From: Mongoliitalea lutea
GTDB lineage: Bacteria; Bacteroidota; Bacteroidia; Cytophagales; Cyclobacteriaceae
Length of the DNA stretch: 38,187 nucleotides
Reading direction: 5' to 3'
Assembly (NCBI RefSeq): GCF_014652135.1
Contig: NZ_BMYF01000018.1
Span: 70,021 to 108,207, forward strand
Shown one piece after another: positions 15,899-22,898 of this stretch. The notes beneath the pieces are model-generated. The model made no database searches. It was given only the letters and a program-made list of their open reading frames with translations, and was not told the DNA's origin. Position 1 is the first letter of the stretch, and each line of letters starts with the position of its first letter. Both the position numbers and the translations under genes were made by a program.

Positions 15899-17212
15899 TT
15901 ATTTTTTCTTATAAGTTATTTTAATTGGAACTCCTTCAAAATCAAAGTTTTCACGAAGTCTGTTTTCCAAAAACCGTGTATATGGGTCTTTAATGTACTG
16001 TGGAAGGTTGCAAAAGAACGCAAAAACAGGGTTTTTGGTTGGGAGTTGGGTGATGTATTTTATTTTAATATATTTTCCTTTCAATGCTGGTGGAGGATAT
16101 TTTTCGATTTCCGGAAGTAACAAATCATTGAGCTTGGAAGTGGAAATTCTTCGTGTTTTGTTATCGTAGACTTTAACTGCCAATTCGATTGCTTGGAAAA
16201 TCCGCTGCTTTTCTTCCACAGAAGTGAAGATGATTGGGATCCAACGGTTTTCACCGAGTTTTTCCATCATTTCCTTTTTAATCTTTTCCATGGTTTTGTG
16301 ATCTTTTTCGATCAAATCCCATTTATTGACCATGATCATCACTCCCTTATTGTTCTTGATGCCTAAGCTGATCAAGTTTATGTCCTGAGATTCTAATCCG
16401 CGGGTAGCATCTACCATCACAATGATAACATCAGAGTCTTCTAAAGTACGCAAGGAACGCATGACCGAATAGAACTCGATATCCTCTTTTACTTTGGCTT
16501 TCTTACGGATACCAGCTGTATCGGTGATGATGAAATCCTTGCCAAATAATTTATATCGGGTGTGGATGGCATCACGGGTAGTTCCGGCCTCATCTGTTAC
16601 TATGGAGCGTTCTTTTCCTAGTAAGGCATTCAAGAAAGAGGACTTTCCTACGTTAGGTCTTCCAAGAATAGCGATTTTTGGGATACCCTCATCCGGGTTT
16701 TCATCGCCTTGGTCAGGGAAGTGTGTAATTACCTCATCCAATAAATCTCCTGTACCGCTACCGCTGACCGCCGCAATCGGGAAAATTTCGTGATCCGTCA
16801 GTCCTAAGGAATAAAATTCCGCTGCCATCAGTGCTTTTTCAGCAGAGTCAGCTTTATTGGCGACAATGTAAATAGGCTTGTTACTTGTTCGCAGTACATT
16901 GGCAAATTCTTTGTCTAGGTCAGTCAATCCGTCATGACAGTCCACCACGAATAGGATCACATTTGCCTCCTCTAAGGCTAATTTTACTTGTTTACGTATT
17001 TCTGCCTCGAACACGTCTTCTGAACCTGTAACGTACCCTCCTGTATCGATGACGGAGAAGAATTTTCCACCCCATTGGGCATGTCCGTAATGCCTATCAC
17101 GGGTTACCCCGCTGACGTTGTCCTCGATTGCTTTTCGTTCTTCTACTAATCTATTGAAAAAGGTAGACTTTCCTACATTGGGTCTACCGACGATTGCTAC
17201 TATATTAGCCAT
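15899..17212 (-). CDS. der: Ribosome-assembly GTPase Der (EngA)
   Basis: Der has two GTPase domains in tandem and a C-terminal KH-like domain, and helps mature the 50S subunit. Both P-loops read GRPNVGKS, at residues 8-15 and about 184-191. Each domain has its DTxG switch (DTGGYV and DTAGIRKK) and its N/TKxD motif (NKAD and NKWD). The KH-like part starts near residue 355 and ends in IKITYKKK. The 437-residue length is normal. It lies 14 bp downstream of era and on the same strand, so the two ribosome-biogenesis GTPases form an operon. Confidence 0.97.
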   Translation of the reverse strand: MANIVAIVGRPNVGKSTFFNRLVEERKAIEDNVSGVTRDRHYGHAQWGGKFFSVIDTGGYVTGSEDVFEAEIRKQVKLALEEANVILFVVDCHDGLTDLDKEFANVLRTSNKPIYIVANKADSAEKALMAAEFYSLGLTDHEIFPIAAVSGSGTGDLLDEVITHFPDQGDENPDEGIPKIAILGRPNVGKSSFLNALLGKERSIVTDEAGTTRDAIHTRYKLFGKDFIITDTAGIRKKAKVKEDIEFYSVMRSLRTLEDSDVIIVMVDATRGLESQDINLISLGIKNNKGVMIMVNKWDLIEKDHKTMEKIKKEMMEKLGENRWIPIIFTSVEEKQRIFQAIELAVKVYDNKTRRISTSKLNDLLLPEIEKYPPPALKGKYIKIKYITQLPTKNPVFAFFCNLPQYIKDPYTRFLENRLRENFDFEGVPIKITYKKK

Positions 17213-17226
17213 ACGATGCTGTATTT

Positions 17227-18117
17227 TTATTGGTCGTAACCAAATCTTCTTAATTTATTTTTGTCTTTTCTCCAGTTTTCGGCCACTTTAACGAATGTTT
17301 CCAGAAAAATTTTCTTTCCGAAGAATTTTTCCATGTCTTCTCGTGCTTGTGTTCCGACTTTTTTGAGGGCTTTGCCACCTTCACCGATGATAATGCCTTT
17401 TTGGCTATTACGCTCGATGTAGATAACAGCTCTGACGCGGATGATGCTGTCTTCTTCATAGAAATCCTCGATAGCTACTTCTGTAGAATAGGGAATTTCC
17501 TTTTTGTAGTTGAGGAAGATTTTTTCGCGGACAATTTCTGAGGCGAAGAAGCGCTCAGGTTTGTCTGTCAGTTCATCTTTATCATAAAATGGTGGATGGA
17601 CAGGGATTCTGTCCAAAATCTCTTGAAGGATGCGTTCGGTATTGAAACTTTCGGTAGCAGAAATCGGAATTACTGTTTCTGCCTTGATTCTTTGCGTCCA
17701 ATAGGCGGTTACCTCCTCCAGTTGATTTTCTTTAGACAAATCAATTTTGTTGATTACAAGAAGTACAGGAACACCTGAATGGTTGATCTTTTCAATTACG
17801 TCTTCTATTTCTTCGTCTGTTTCGAATAGATCGGTTACGAAAAGAATCACATCTGCATCCTCCAAGGACATATTGACAAAGCTCATCATATTTTTGTGCA
17901 GCTCATATTTTGGTTTGAGCATGCCCGGAGTATCGGAAAATACGATTTGATAATTGTCATCATTCATGATACCCATAATCCTGTGACGGGTTGTCTGGGC
18001 TTTGGAGGAGATGATCGAAAGTCTTTCACCTACCAGCACATTCATAAGCGTAGATTTGCCAACGTTGGGTTTACCCACGATGTTTACAAATCCAGCTCGG
18101 TGTGTAAGTTCGGTCAT
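17227..18117 (-). CDS. era: GTPase Era, 16S rRNA maturation
   Basis: Era binds the 3' end of 16S rRNA through a C-terminal KH domain and GTP through an N-terminal domain. Visible are the P-loop GKPNVGKS (about residues 13-20), DTPGM, NKID, and the KH signature GIIIGEGGKALKKVG near the C-terminus. The start is set at the ATG at 18117 (MTELTHRAGFVNIVG), which gives a normal length of 296 residues. An in-frame ATG 37 codons upstream would add a sequence not expected in the family. It is upstream of der by 14 bp. Confidence 0.95.
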   Translation of the reverse strand: MTELTHRAGFVNIVGKPNVGKSTLMNVLVGERLSIISSKAQTTRHRIMGIMNDDNYQIVFSDTPGMLKPKYELHKNMMSFVNMSLEDADVILFVTDLFETDEEIEDVIEKINHSGVPVLLVINKIDLSKENQLEEVTAYWTQRIKAETVIPISATESFNTERILQEILDRIPVHPPFYDKDELTDKPERFFASEIVREKIFLNYKKEIPYSTEVAIEDFYEEDSIIRVRAVIYIERNSQKGIIIGEGGKALKKVGTQAREDMEKFFGKKIFLETFVKVAENWRKDKNKLRRFGYDQ

Positions 18118-18333
18118 GACTATAGTTTTTTGTGCAAAGGTACTCGAAATTTTTGGGCTTTTGGTTAAATCCATCGAATAAACCAAAGATAGTTTGGTTT
18201 CTAGGGTGGAAAATTCATCCAAATGCATAAAAATGAATGATTTTATTGAAAAAACTTTCCGTTAATAAGTTGCTAATTTTCAGGAGGTAAAAGAAATCAT
18301 TGGTTTGCTGTGCAAAATTATATTACCTATTCA

Positions 18334-18365
18334 TTTGCATTTTATCATTAAACTCTCTACTTTTG
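18334..18365 (+). promoter_or_regulatory. Promoter of the initiator tRNA gene
   Basis: TTTG (18334-18337) and TACTTTTG (18358-18365), a full match to TAnnTTTG, are separated by 20 nt. The tRNA begins 58 nt after the -7 box, which leaves a short leader for RNase P processing. Confidence 0.6.
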
Positions 18366-18423
18366 TACCACGAATTCAGCAAATGGCTGACATAATTTAG
18401 AAAAAGGCAAATTTAAGAAATAT

Positions 18424-18496
<73 letters not shown>

Positions 18497-18500
18497 CTAT

Positions 18501-18536
18501 AAACCCCTTATACAAGCTGTATTTGGGGTTTTTTAT
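18501..18536 (+). terminator. Element-borne terminator downstream of tRNA-fMet
   Basis: AAACCCC (18501-18507) pairs with GGGGTTT (18525-18531), with an inner ATACA/TGTAT stem, followed by a T run. It lies within the element, directly after attL, and replaces the original terminator that now sits beyond attR (25090-25116). Confidence 0.85.
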
Positions 18537-18541
18537 TTTTG

Positions 18542-18564
18542 GGGGACACTTTAGGGGATACTTT
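18542..18564 (+). repeat. Left double repeat, putative integrase arm-type site
   Basis: Two tandem 12-bp units of the type GGGGACACTTTA/GGGGATACTTTG. It matches 24932-24954 in direct orientation with one mismatch in 23. It lies 42 bp inside attL, where arm-binding sites of tyrosine integrases are expected. Confidence 0.75.
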
Positions 18565-18609
18565 GCCGAAAATTGCCCTATATTTTTATCCTAATGATCC
18601 TTTTTTTTA

Positions 18610-18879
18610 ATGTCGAAAAACTCTTTTTTTATGGACTCCAAAAATTCAATTTCATCCATGGCAAAAATATTCTGCAATGATTGTAAAATCAGTATGCCTG
18701 CCAAAAAAGGCTTTATGGTATTAAACGAACTTTGGGAAAAGTTTGGAGTTGGAAAAAATCATCTTTGTATGGACTGTTTTGAAAAACGGCTAAACAGAAA
18801 GTTAACCAAAGACGATTTAACAAAATGCTTCTTAAATGAAAATGTCAATCCGGATACTATCAAAATTTTGCAGACTTGA
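18610..18879 (+). CDS. Small zinc-ribbon-like protein, cargo gene of the element
   Basis: An 89-residue protein with two Cys pairs, CNDC and CMDC, about 30 residues apart, which should bind zinc. The pattern LNELWEK, then LCMDCFEKRLNRKLTKDDL, matches a family of small hypothetical proteins found in phages, plasmids and bacterial genomes (LCxxCxExRLGRxLTxxDF type); no function is known. The start is uncertain: ATG at 18610 is the longest, and ATGs at 18631 and 18658 are alternatives, the last giving a protein that begins MAKIFCND. It is the only rightward gene of the element, beside attL. Its stop abuts the hairpin at 18880-18925. Confidence 0.65.
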   Translation: MSKNSFFMDSKNSISSMAKIFCNDCKISMPAKKGFMVLNELWEKFGVGKNHLCMDCFEKRLNRKLTKDDLTKCFLNENVNPDTIKILQT

Positions 18880-18925
18880 CTTAGTTAGTTAGATATGCGT
18901 ATAGGGTTTTAACCAACTAACTAAG
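18880..18925. repeat. Hairpin repeat, left copy (inverted relative to 20910-20955)
   Basis: CTTAGTTAGTT (18880-18890) pairs with AACTAACTAAG (18915-18925). Its reverse complement aligns with the sequence around 20905-20960 over 56 bp with about eight mismatches, including a shared AAAACCCTAT loop. It sits exactly between two convergent stop codons, so it may also act as a terminator, although no T run follows. Confidence 0.75.
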
Positions 18926-18926
18926 T

Positions 18927-19142
18927 TCAAATCCATTCAATCTTTGGGAATGTCATTCCAAAAACCCTTGATAATAATTCCCTTCTCTTTTGACTCGCTT
19001 CCTCTTTAGCTTTATTTTCAGCTGGTATCCATTCGATAATTGGGATATGTAGGCCATTATCTAAAAGAAACTTCATTTCTTCTTTGTCTATGGTCTTATC
19101 CAAATAGGCTTCTAAAATCTTTCTTTTGTCTTCTACTCTCAT
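18927..19142 (-). CDS. Small element protein of unknown function (71 residues)
   Basis: A 71-residue protein, mostly helical and charged, with a conserved-looking IPIIEWIPAEN segment in the middle and a Lys/Glu/Arg-rich helix after it, ending in KIEWI. No family is recognised. Its ATG overlaps the stop codon of the 94-residue gene by the ATGA arrangement (19139-19142), so it is translationally coupled to it and likely works with it. It is the last gene of the leftward operon and its stop touches the hairpin repeat at 18880-18925. Confidence 0.6.
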   Translation of the reverse strand: MRVEDKRKILEAYLDKTIDKEEMKFLLDNGLHIPIIEWIPAENKAKEEASQKRRELLSRVFGMTFPKIEWI

Positions 19143-19423
19143 TGATTGACGATTTTATTTATCAATAAATCCAAATCATCTTCACTCATGCTGTCCAAGT
19201 CAATCCTTTGGCTGTATGTGGTGGATTGTAGCTTTGGCAGTAGATATGGCAGTAAATCAGTCATAAATTTAAGTCTGTCCTTAGGTTCCAATGATTCCAA
19301 GTCTTCTTGGATGGTATCAAAGTTTGCATCAAATAACTGCTGTATTAAATCCCTCATTTGAGTATTGACTTTGTTCTTGGCTCCTTTCGGACGTCCTGCA
19401 TTCCCTTTTTCAAACTTTCCCAT
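19139..19423 (-). CDS. GRPKGAKNK-motif protein, terminase-small-subunit-like?
   Basis: A 94-residue protein. Its N-terminus carries GNAGRPKGAKNK (residues 7-18), a basic AT-hook-like motif that opens many phage small-terminase-like and DUF5681-type proteins. The middle is helical (DLIQQLFDANF, then LEPKDRLKFMTDLLPYLLPKLQ), and the C-terminus is acidic with SEDDLDLLINKIV. The same order is found in phage-borne proteins of Bacteroidota that sit near terminase genes, but the function is not proven and the assignment is by pattern only. A 13-bp palindrome lies 17 bp upstream of the start and could be its operator. Confidence 0.55.
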   Translation of the reverse strand: MGKFEKGNAGRPKGAKNKVNTQMRDLIQQLFDANFDTIQEDLESLEPKDRLKFMTDLLPYLLPKLQSTTYSQRIDLDSMSEDDLDLLINKIVNQ

Positions 19424-19439
19424 GTCACCCGTATTTATA

Positions 19440-19452
19440 CCGTAATTTACGG
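19440..19452. promoter_or_regulatory. Palindromic operator candidate
   Basis: CCGTAATTTACGG, a 6-bp inverted repeat around one base, lies 17-29 bp upstream of the ATG of the 94-residue gene and directly after the overlapping coiled-coil frame. Such a site fits a dimeric repressor, which could be the element's HTH protein. Confidence 0.4.
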
Positions 19453-19458
19453 ATTTTT

Positions 19459-19683
19459 TTAAAGCTTCTCATCATTGAATAAGTGAGGATTCCAGCCTGT
19501 ATCTTTTAAGTAATTCCTTATTTGCCAAAATTGCCTTTTCTGAAATTTCACAATCTGCAATCTCGTTTCTAAGGCGTTGGTTCTCCTTATTTCTTTTTCT
19601 AATTTCTTGGATAGTTTTTCTAATCTTATAAGATACAGATTTAATTTCTGATTCAAGTCTGTCAATGTCTGCTTGGGTGTCAT
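19459..19683 (-). CDS. Possible overlapping coiled-coil gene (74 residues)
   Basis: An alternative reading frame that begins with ATG inside the end of the primase gene and overlaps it by 212 bp. It encodes a Leu/Lys/Glu-rich coiled coil (LNQKLNLYLIRLEKLSKKL) followed by a non-helical end with DTGWNPHLFNDEKL. The primase frame over the same bases is also a coiled coil, so either may be the true C-terminal product, or a frameshift may join them. Both look protein-like; which is used cannot be told by eye. Confidence 0.35.
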   Translation of the reverse strand: MTPKQTLTDLNQKLNLYLIRLEKLSKKLEKEIRRTNALETRLQIVKFQKRQFWQIRNYLKDTGWNPHLFNDEKL

Positions 19684-20845
19684 CGTTTTCAGTGATTAAA
19701 GTTTTTTTTTGTGGTACCTGATAAACACAAACAGTGTCAATTCTGAATTTCTTCCATGCGTTTTCCTGATAGGCAGGCGGTTTTGATTCTGCCATCATCA
19801 GAAAGTTTTCAGATACATAAAAGCCAAAATCCAGTATTTCAAAGACTGTGGACTTGGGGATATAAAAATGATCGTCCCCCTGCCATATCTTAAATGCTTT
19901 GTCTGAATAGTCCTGAATGTCTGTAAATGGGACAAACAAACATTTTAAGTCGGGGTGGATAGGTGCTTTCAATCCGTCTGCAATTCCTTCCCTGATCGTC
20001 CTGATTTCCCTGTCTTGGACGTCCTTGGCATCATGTCCCCCATACTGTGATAAGTATGCACTGATGATGGTTTCCTCCATGGTGTGTGGCAGGTATCCCC
20101 CTGCAATCAATCCCCCTGCTAAACGTGAATATTCAAGTCTTTTTGCGTGCCGTTTCCCCTCCACTGCTTCTGATATCCTTTTTAAGATCCAGTTTTCTAA
20201 CCATGCAAAGTATCCATCAGATACGGGCGTTTTAAGCGGTGGAGGTGTGACTTGGGGGACGGGGTACGTTTGTATCATCTTTGTAAATTGAACGGCCTGA
20301 TGATTAAAATAAGGCTCTAAATCGTATGAATAACCCCTTAAGGATGCTATGTTTTTTGGCTGTCCGTCCAATTCAATCCCCCATCCGAGAAAGATTTTTT
20401 CAAGGCTGTCAAAATATCGTTTATGGTTTTCGGGTTCGGGTGGTATGGGGATAAGTCCCCAAAATCCCCGTCCTGATGCAGACAGTCCAAAGTATGCTAT
20501 GTTTGGCAGTTTACAAAGTTCTGCTTTCAAATCATCCCAGTTTGATATCCCAAGATTGTTTTTAGACTTGTCGATATCAATTTGAATAAATCCTGAATGC
20601 TTCACCAATTTTTCCATTAATGGTATCCCCCTTTTCCTGTTTTTCAAAATTGCACTTGGAGTGATGGCAGGCAGTGTGGATTTTATTGCATCCCGTTCTT
20701 TCTTATCGTCTAATGTCCGGATAAGATCCACTTTATCTTTGTACTTGGTGGAGGTTAACCAACTCAGTAAATTTACTGTCTTGGGGTGTGCTGTTTCTTC
20801 ATAATCTTTAAAGCAACTTACTTCTATATCAAGGATTGATTTCAT
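19472..20845 (-). CDS. BT4734/VirE N-terminal-type primase-like protein
   Basis: A 457-residue protein. The N-terminal ~200 residues match the BT4734/VirE_N family found on Bacteroidota mobile elements: a start MKSILDIEVSCF, then LPAITPSAIL, then HSGFIQIDIDK with acidic residues, ASGRGFWGLIPI and a following helical part. This domain is regarded as a primase-polymerase-like module. Residues 210-340 hold a helical primase-C-terminal-like region, and the last 80 residues form a coiled coil. The start is taken at the ATG at 20845; a longer frame to 20896 would translate part of the repeat region. It lies downstream of the RepA-type ATPase, across 119 bp of repeats that may be the replication origin. 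Confidence 0.75.
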   Translation of the reverse strand: MKSILDIEVSCFKDYEETAHPKTVNLLSWLTSTKYKDKVDLIRTLDDKKERDAIKSTLPAITPSAILKNRKRGIPLMEKLVKHSGFIQIDIDKSKNNLGISNWDDLKAELCKLPNIAYFGLSASGRGFWGLIPIPPEPENHKRYFDSLEKIFLGWGIELDGQPKNIASLRGYSYDLEPYFNHQAVQFTKMIQTYPVPQVTPPPLKTPVSDGYFAWLENWILKRISEAVEGKRHAKRLEYSRLAGGLIAGGYLPHTMEETIISAYLSQYGGHDAKDVQDREIRTIREGIADGLKAPIHPDLKCLFVPFTDIQDYSDKAFKIWQGDDHFYIPKSTVFEILDFGFYVSENFLMMAESKPPAYQENAWKKFRIDTVCVYQVPQKKTLITENDDTQADIDRLESEIKSVSYKIRKTIQEIRKRNKENQRLRNEIADCEISEKAILANKELLKRYRLESSLIQ

Positions 20846-20847
20846 GT

Positions 20848-20960
20848 TTTGAACTTGTTTAAGTTGGTTAACCGAGTAACTTAACCGAGCAACCAAGTAG
20901 AGTTTTGAACTTAGTTAGTTAGATAAAACCCTATGCACGTATCTAACCAACTAAGTAGAG
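20848..20960. repeat. Tandem hairpin repeats, candidate replication origin
   Basis: Two adjacent units begin with TTTTGAACTT and end with AACCAAGTAGAG or AACCAACTAAGTAGAG. The second holds a near-perfect inverted repeat (20910-20925 and 20940-20955). The first holds two partial direct repeats of TTAACCGAG. The second unit recurs inverted at 18875-18930. The position between the repA-like and primase genes fits an iteron-type origin or Rep operator. Confidence 0.65.
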
Positions 20961-20964
20961 TTAT

Positions 20965-22113
20965 TTAGGAATTCAAAGTATAGACTGTTTTCGGGCTGTT
21001 TAGGCGTCCGTTCCTGATTATCCATTTTTGGGACAGATAGTATGTCCTGAATTCCTTTGCCCTTGTGTCCCCGATTTCAAACAGTGTCTTGATCCTGTCT
21101 AATACTTCGCTTCCCTTGACTTCATCCCCAAGATCATCAAATATTTGCTTAAGGATTTTTTTGTGATCGTCTTCTGATATTTCATTTGGTGCCATCGTCT
21201 TTTTGCTTTTGATGTCAGGTTTTTTCCAGTCCCCAACTAATTCAGGCAGTCCATTTTCATTGACAGTAAAAGCGAAAACATCAGGCTCCCTGTCCCTGCA
21301 AAATTCAGGTTCCACTATGGAAATTTTTCTGTCTTGGCGGTCGAGTGATACGGATAAAACTGTTTCTGCCTTATTGACTAACTCAGTCCCCAAATGTCCC
21401 CTTGCGTTTTCATCCCCTTTATTCTGATGCAGGACTGTGATGATGTGAATATTTCTTTCTTCTGTCCATCTCAGTAGGTGTGATGCAATCTTTGTGGCTT
21501 CTTCTTCATCGTTGATGGATGTGACTAAATCCCTGATTCCGTCAATCGCAACAAAACCCAAATCAGGTTCTGAATTGATGTAAAAATCAATGATTTCAAG
21601 ACGTTCCTGTGGTGTATGCCTTCTTAAGCAGAAAGTTTCAAAATTGACAGGCTCTTCTATGCTTGATAGCCTGCAAACTCTGTGATAAAAACTTTGTACG
21701 TGCTTTCTTGACTGTTCTGTATCAAAGAAAACCACCTTTGTTTTATCATTAGGCAGGTATCCTTTAAATTTTCCTGATAGGGTTTTATTTGCCACTAATG
21801 CAGACAAAAACAAAGACAGGCTAAATGTCTTCTTTGACTTAGCTTTCCCGATTATCAAGGAAAAATTTCCCAGTGTTGAAATTATCCCATCATGCGTATC
21901 CCCAACCAATGACAAACAAGTGATGGAGTCTTCTATTTTTTCCTTTGGGTCGATTTTAGCCATTCTAAGCCAGTCTTTTACCTTAACTTTGTTATTTATC
22001 GGTTTTGGCGGTTCGGGCGTTCCTGATGGCTCCTTTATAGCCTCATTCATTGACTTAGCAACTTCATTCAGATCCATGGCAGGCAGACTGACTTTTCTTT
22101 CATTCAATTCCAT
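20965..22113 (-). CDS. RepA-type hexameric ATPase/helicase of the element
   Basis: A 382-residue RecA/AAA-type ATPase of the RepA/AAA_25 group, which unwinds DNA during replication of plasmids and integrative elements. The Walker A motif is GKAKSKKT (residues 89-96), an unusual version without a second Gly before the Lys; Walker B is FVAIDG with Asp191. A sensor-like region with HQNKGDENARGHLGT follows (about residues 229-243). The last 90 residues look like a winged-helix-type domain (KILKQIFDDLGDE, then AKEFRTYYLSQKW). It overlaps the small gene upstream by 10 bp, and the primase follows after the repeat region. Loss of the second Gly is worth noting, but is seen in some RepA-like proteins. 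Confidence 0.8.
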   Translation of the reverse strand: MELNERKVSLPAMDLNEVAKSMNEAIKEPSGTPEPPKPINNKVKVKDWLRMAKIDPKEKIEDSITCLSLVGDTHDGIISTLGNFSLIIGKAKSKKTFSLSLFLSALVANKTLSGKFKGYLPNDKTKVVFFDTEQSRKHVQSFYHRVCRLSSIEEPVNFETFCLRRHTPQERLEIIDFYINSEPDLGFVAIDGIRDLVTSINDEEEATKIASHLLRWTEERNIHIITVLHQNKGDENARGHLGTELVNKAETVLSVSLDRQDRKISIVEPEFCRDREPDVFAFTVNENGLPELVGDWKKPDIKSKKTMAPNEISEDDHKKILKQIFDDLGDEVKGSEVLDRIKTLFEIGDTRAKEFRTYYLSQKWIIRNGRLNSPKTVYTLNS

Positions 22114-22355
22114 CGTCCTGCCTCCTTTCTGCTTTTCTGAAATTCATCGCTGTCAAGGTATCCGTCAATAATGAAGTCTATTGCACTTCTTGCCATCAAG
22201 TTTCCAACTTCACATTCCATTCGTCCAATCAAGATGCCATCATGTTTGATGACAAATAAGGCTTGATTTTCAGGTTCGGACAGTCCAATTACATCAAATG
22301 AAACTATTTCACCGGATGGGGACACTTTCTCAATTTTAAACCTGCATGCTTTCAT
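22104..22355 (-). CDS. Small element protein of unknown function (83 residues)
   Basis: An 83-residue, probably mixed alpha/beta protein (MKACRFKIEKVSPSG start) with a hydrophobic core segment IGRMECEVGNLMARSAIDFII, here shortened to its recognisable GNLMARSA part, and a charged C-terminal helix. No family is recognised. It is held in the operon by a 4-bp ATGA overlap with the gene before it and a 10-bp overlap with the repA-like gene after it, which implies coupled translation and perhaps a role in replication control. An 11-bp copy of the GGGGACACTTT arm repeat lies inside its coding region (22318-22328). Confidence 0.6.
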   Translation of the reverse strand: MKACRFKIEKVSPSGEIVSFDVIGLSEPENQALFVIKHDGILIGRMECEVGNLMARSAIDFIIDGYLDSDEFQKSRKEAGRWN

Positions 22356-22522
22356 CCTTGGCAGGCCTCCACCCCTGTAAAAGTTGAATTTAGATATCCA
22401 GTCTTGTCTGTCAGGCCTAAAATATCCGTATATTTGAATACTGCTTTTGATTGGATACCATAAGCGGTGGTGGCATCAATGGGATTCTTTCCGATTGGTG
22501 CCATTTTCTTTTTTAGCTCCAT
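22352..22522 (-). CDS. Small element protein (56 residues), easily missed
   Basis: The ATG at 22522 opens 56 codons (MELKKKMAPIGKN start, TGVEACQG end). The stop TGA overlaps the ATG of the next gene in an ATGA arrangement, and the start lies 4 bp after the stop of the HTH gene. These tight junctions on both sides are the main evidence. The protein has a basic N-terminus and a central YTDILGLTDKTG segment; no family is recognised. It was found by reading the gap between 22355 and 22527. Confidence 0.6.
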   Translation of the reverse strand: MELKKKMAPIGKNPIDATTAYGIQSKAVFKYTDILGLTDKTGYLNSTFTGVEACQG

Positions 22523-22526
22523 CAGA

Positions 22527-22814
22527 TTAATACTTTGTAGTTTGCGTTTTGTAAAGTGATGCTTCTATTTCGCTGTCTTTATACAGGACACGTCCCCCGA
22601 TAAGATAAGACTGAATAAGTCCCCGCTTAGTCCAATCATTAAGCGTGACAAGTGATATTTTCAACTTGTCTGCACATTCTTTTCTTGTCAGTAGTTTTTC
22701 ACTTGGGGTGGAGGTGTTAACAGGCATGATGTCCTTGACTGCTTCTTTGATGGCAGTGTGGATAATCCCTGTAAGTTCCTCAGGGGTGTAGGTGGTTAAA
22801 ATCAAATTGTCCAT
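22527..22814 (-). CDS. HTH protein, excisionase/AlpA-like
   Basis: A 95-residue protein with a MerR/excisionase-type helix-turn-helix in its C-terminal half (about residues 42-88): LTRKECADKLKISLVTLNDW, then KRGLIQSYLIGGRVLY with the typical wing, and SEIEASL. Such proteins direct excision and regulate the integrase and replication genes of integrated elements. The N-terminal half is a short amphipathic helix that could mediate dimerisation. It is the first gene of the leftward replication operon, with a GC-rich palindrome immediately upstream (22861-22882) that may be its operator. Starts at ATG 22814. Confidence 0.8.
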   Translation of the reverse strand: MDNLILTTYTPEELTGIIHTAIKEAVKDIMPVNTSTPSEKLLTRKECADKLKISLVTLNDWTKRGLIQSYLIGGRVLYKDSEIEASLYKTQTTKY

Positions 22815-22845
22815 AACTATTGTTTTTTAGTGATGGCACAATTTT

Positions 22846-22882
22846 AAAAAGTAGAAAAGCGGGGAATTTTCGGGGATTCCCC
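22846..22882 (-). promoter_or_regulatory. Operator/promoter candidate of the HTH operon
   Basis: On the minus strand TACTTTTT (22846-22853) approximates the -7 box. The palindrome GGGGATTCCCC (22872-22882) covers the expected -33 position, and a further half-site GGGGAA lies at 22861-22866. A regulator binding there would control the HTH-to-primase operon. Confidence 0.35.
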
Positions 22883-22898
22883 AACTTGTTAAAAAAGA

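Noticed and set aside
18118-18228. N-terminal extension of Era by 37 residues
   Set aside because: Era proteins begin about 12 residues before the P-loop; the extension is unlike the family and lies in the promoter region.
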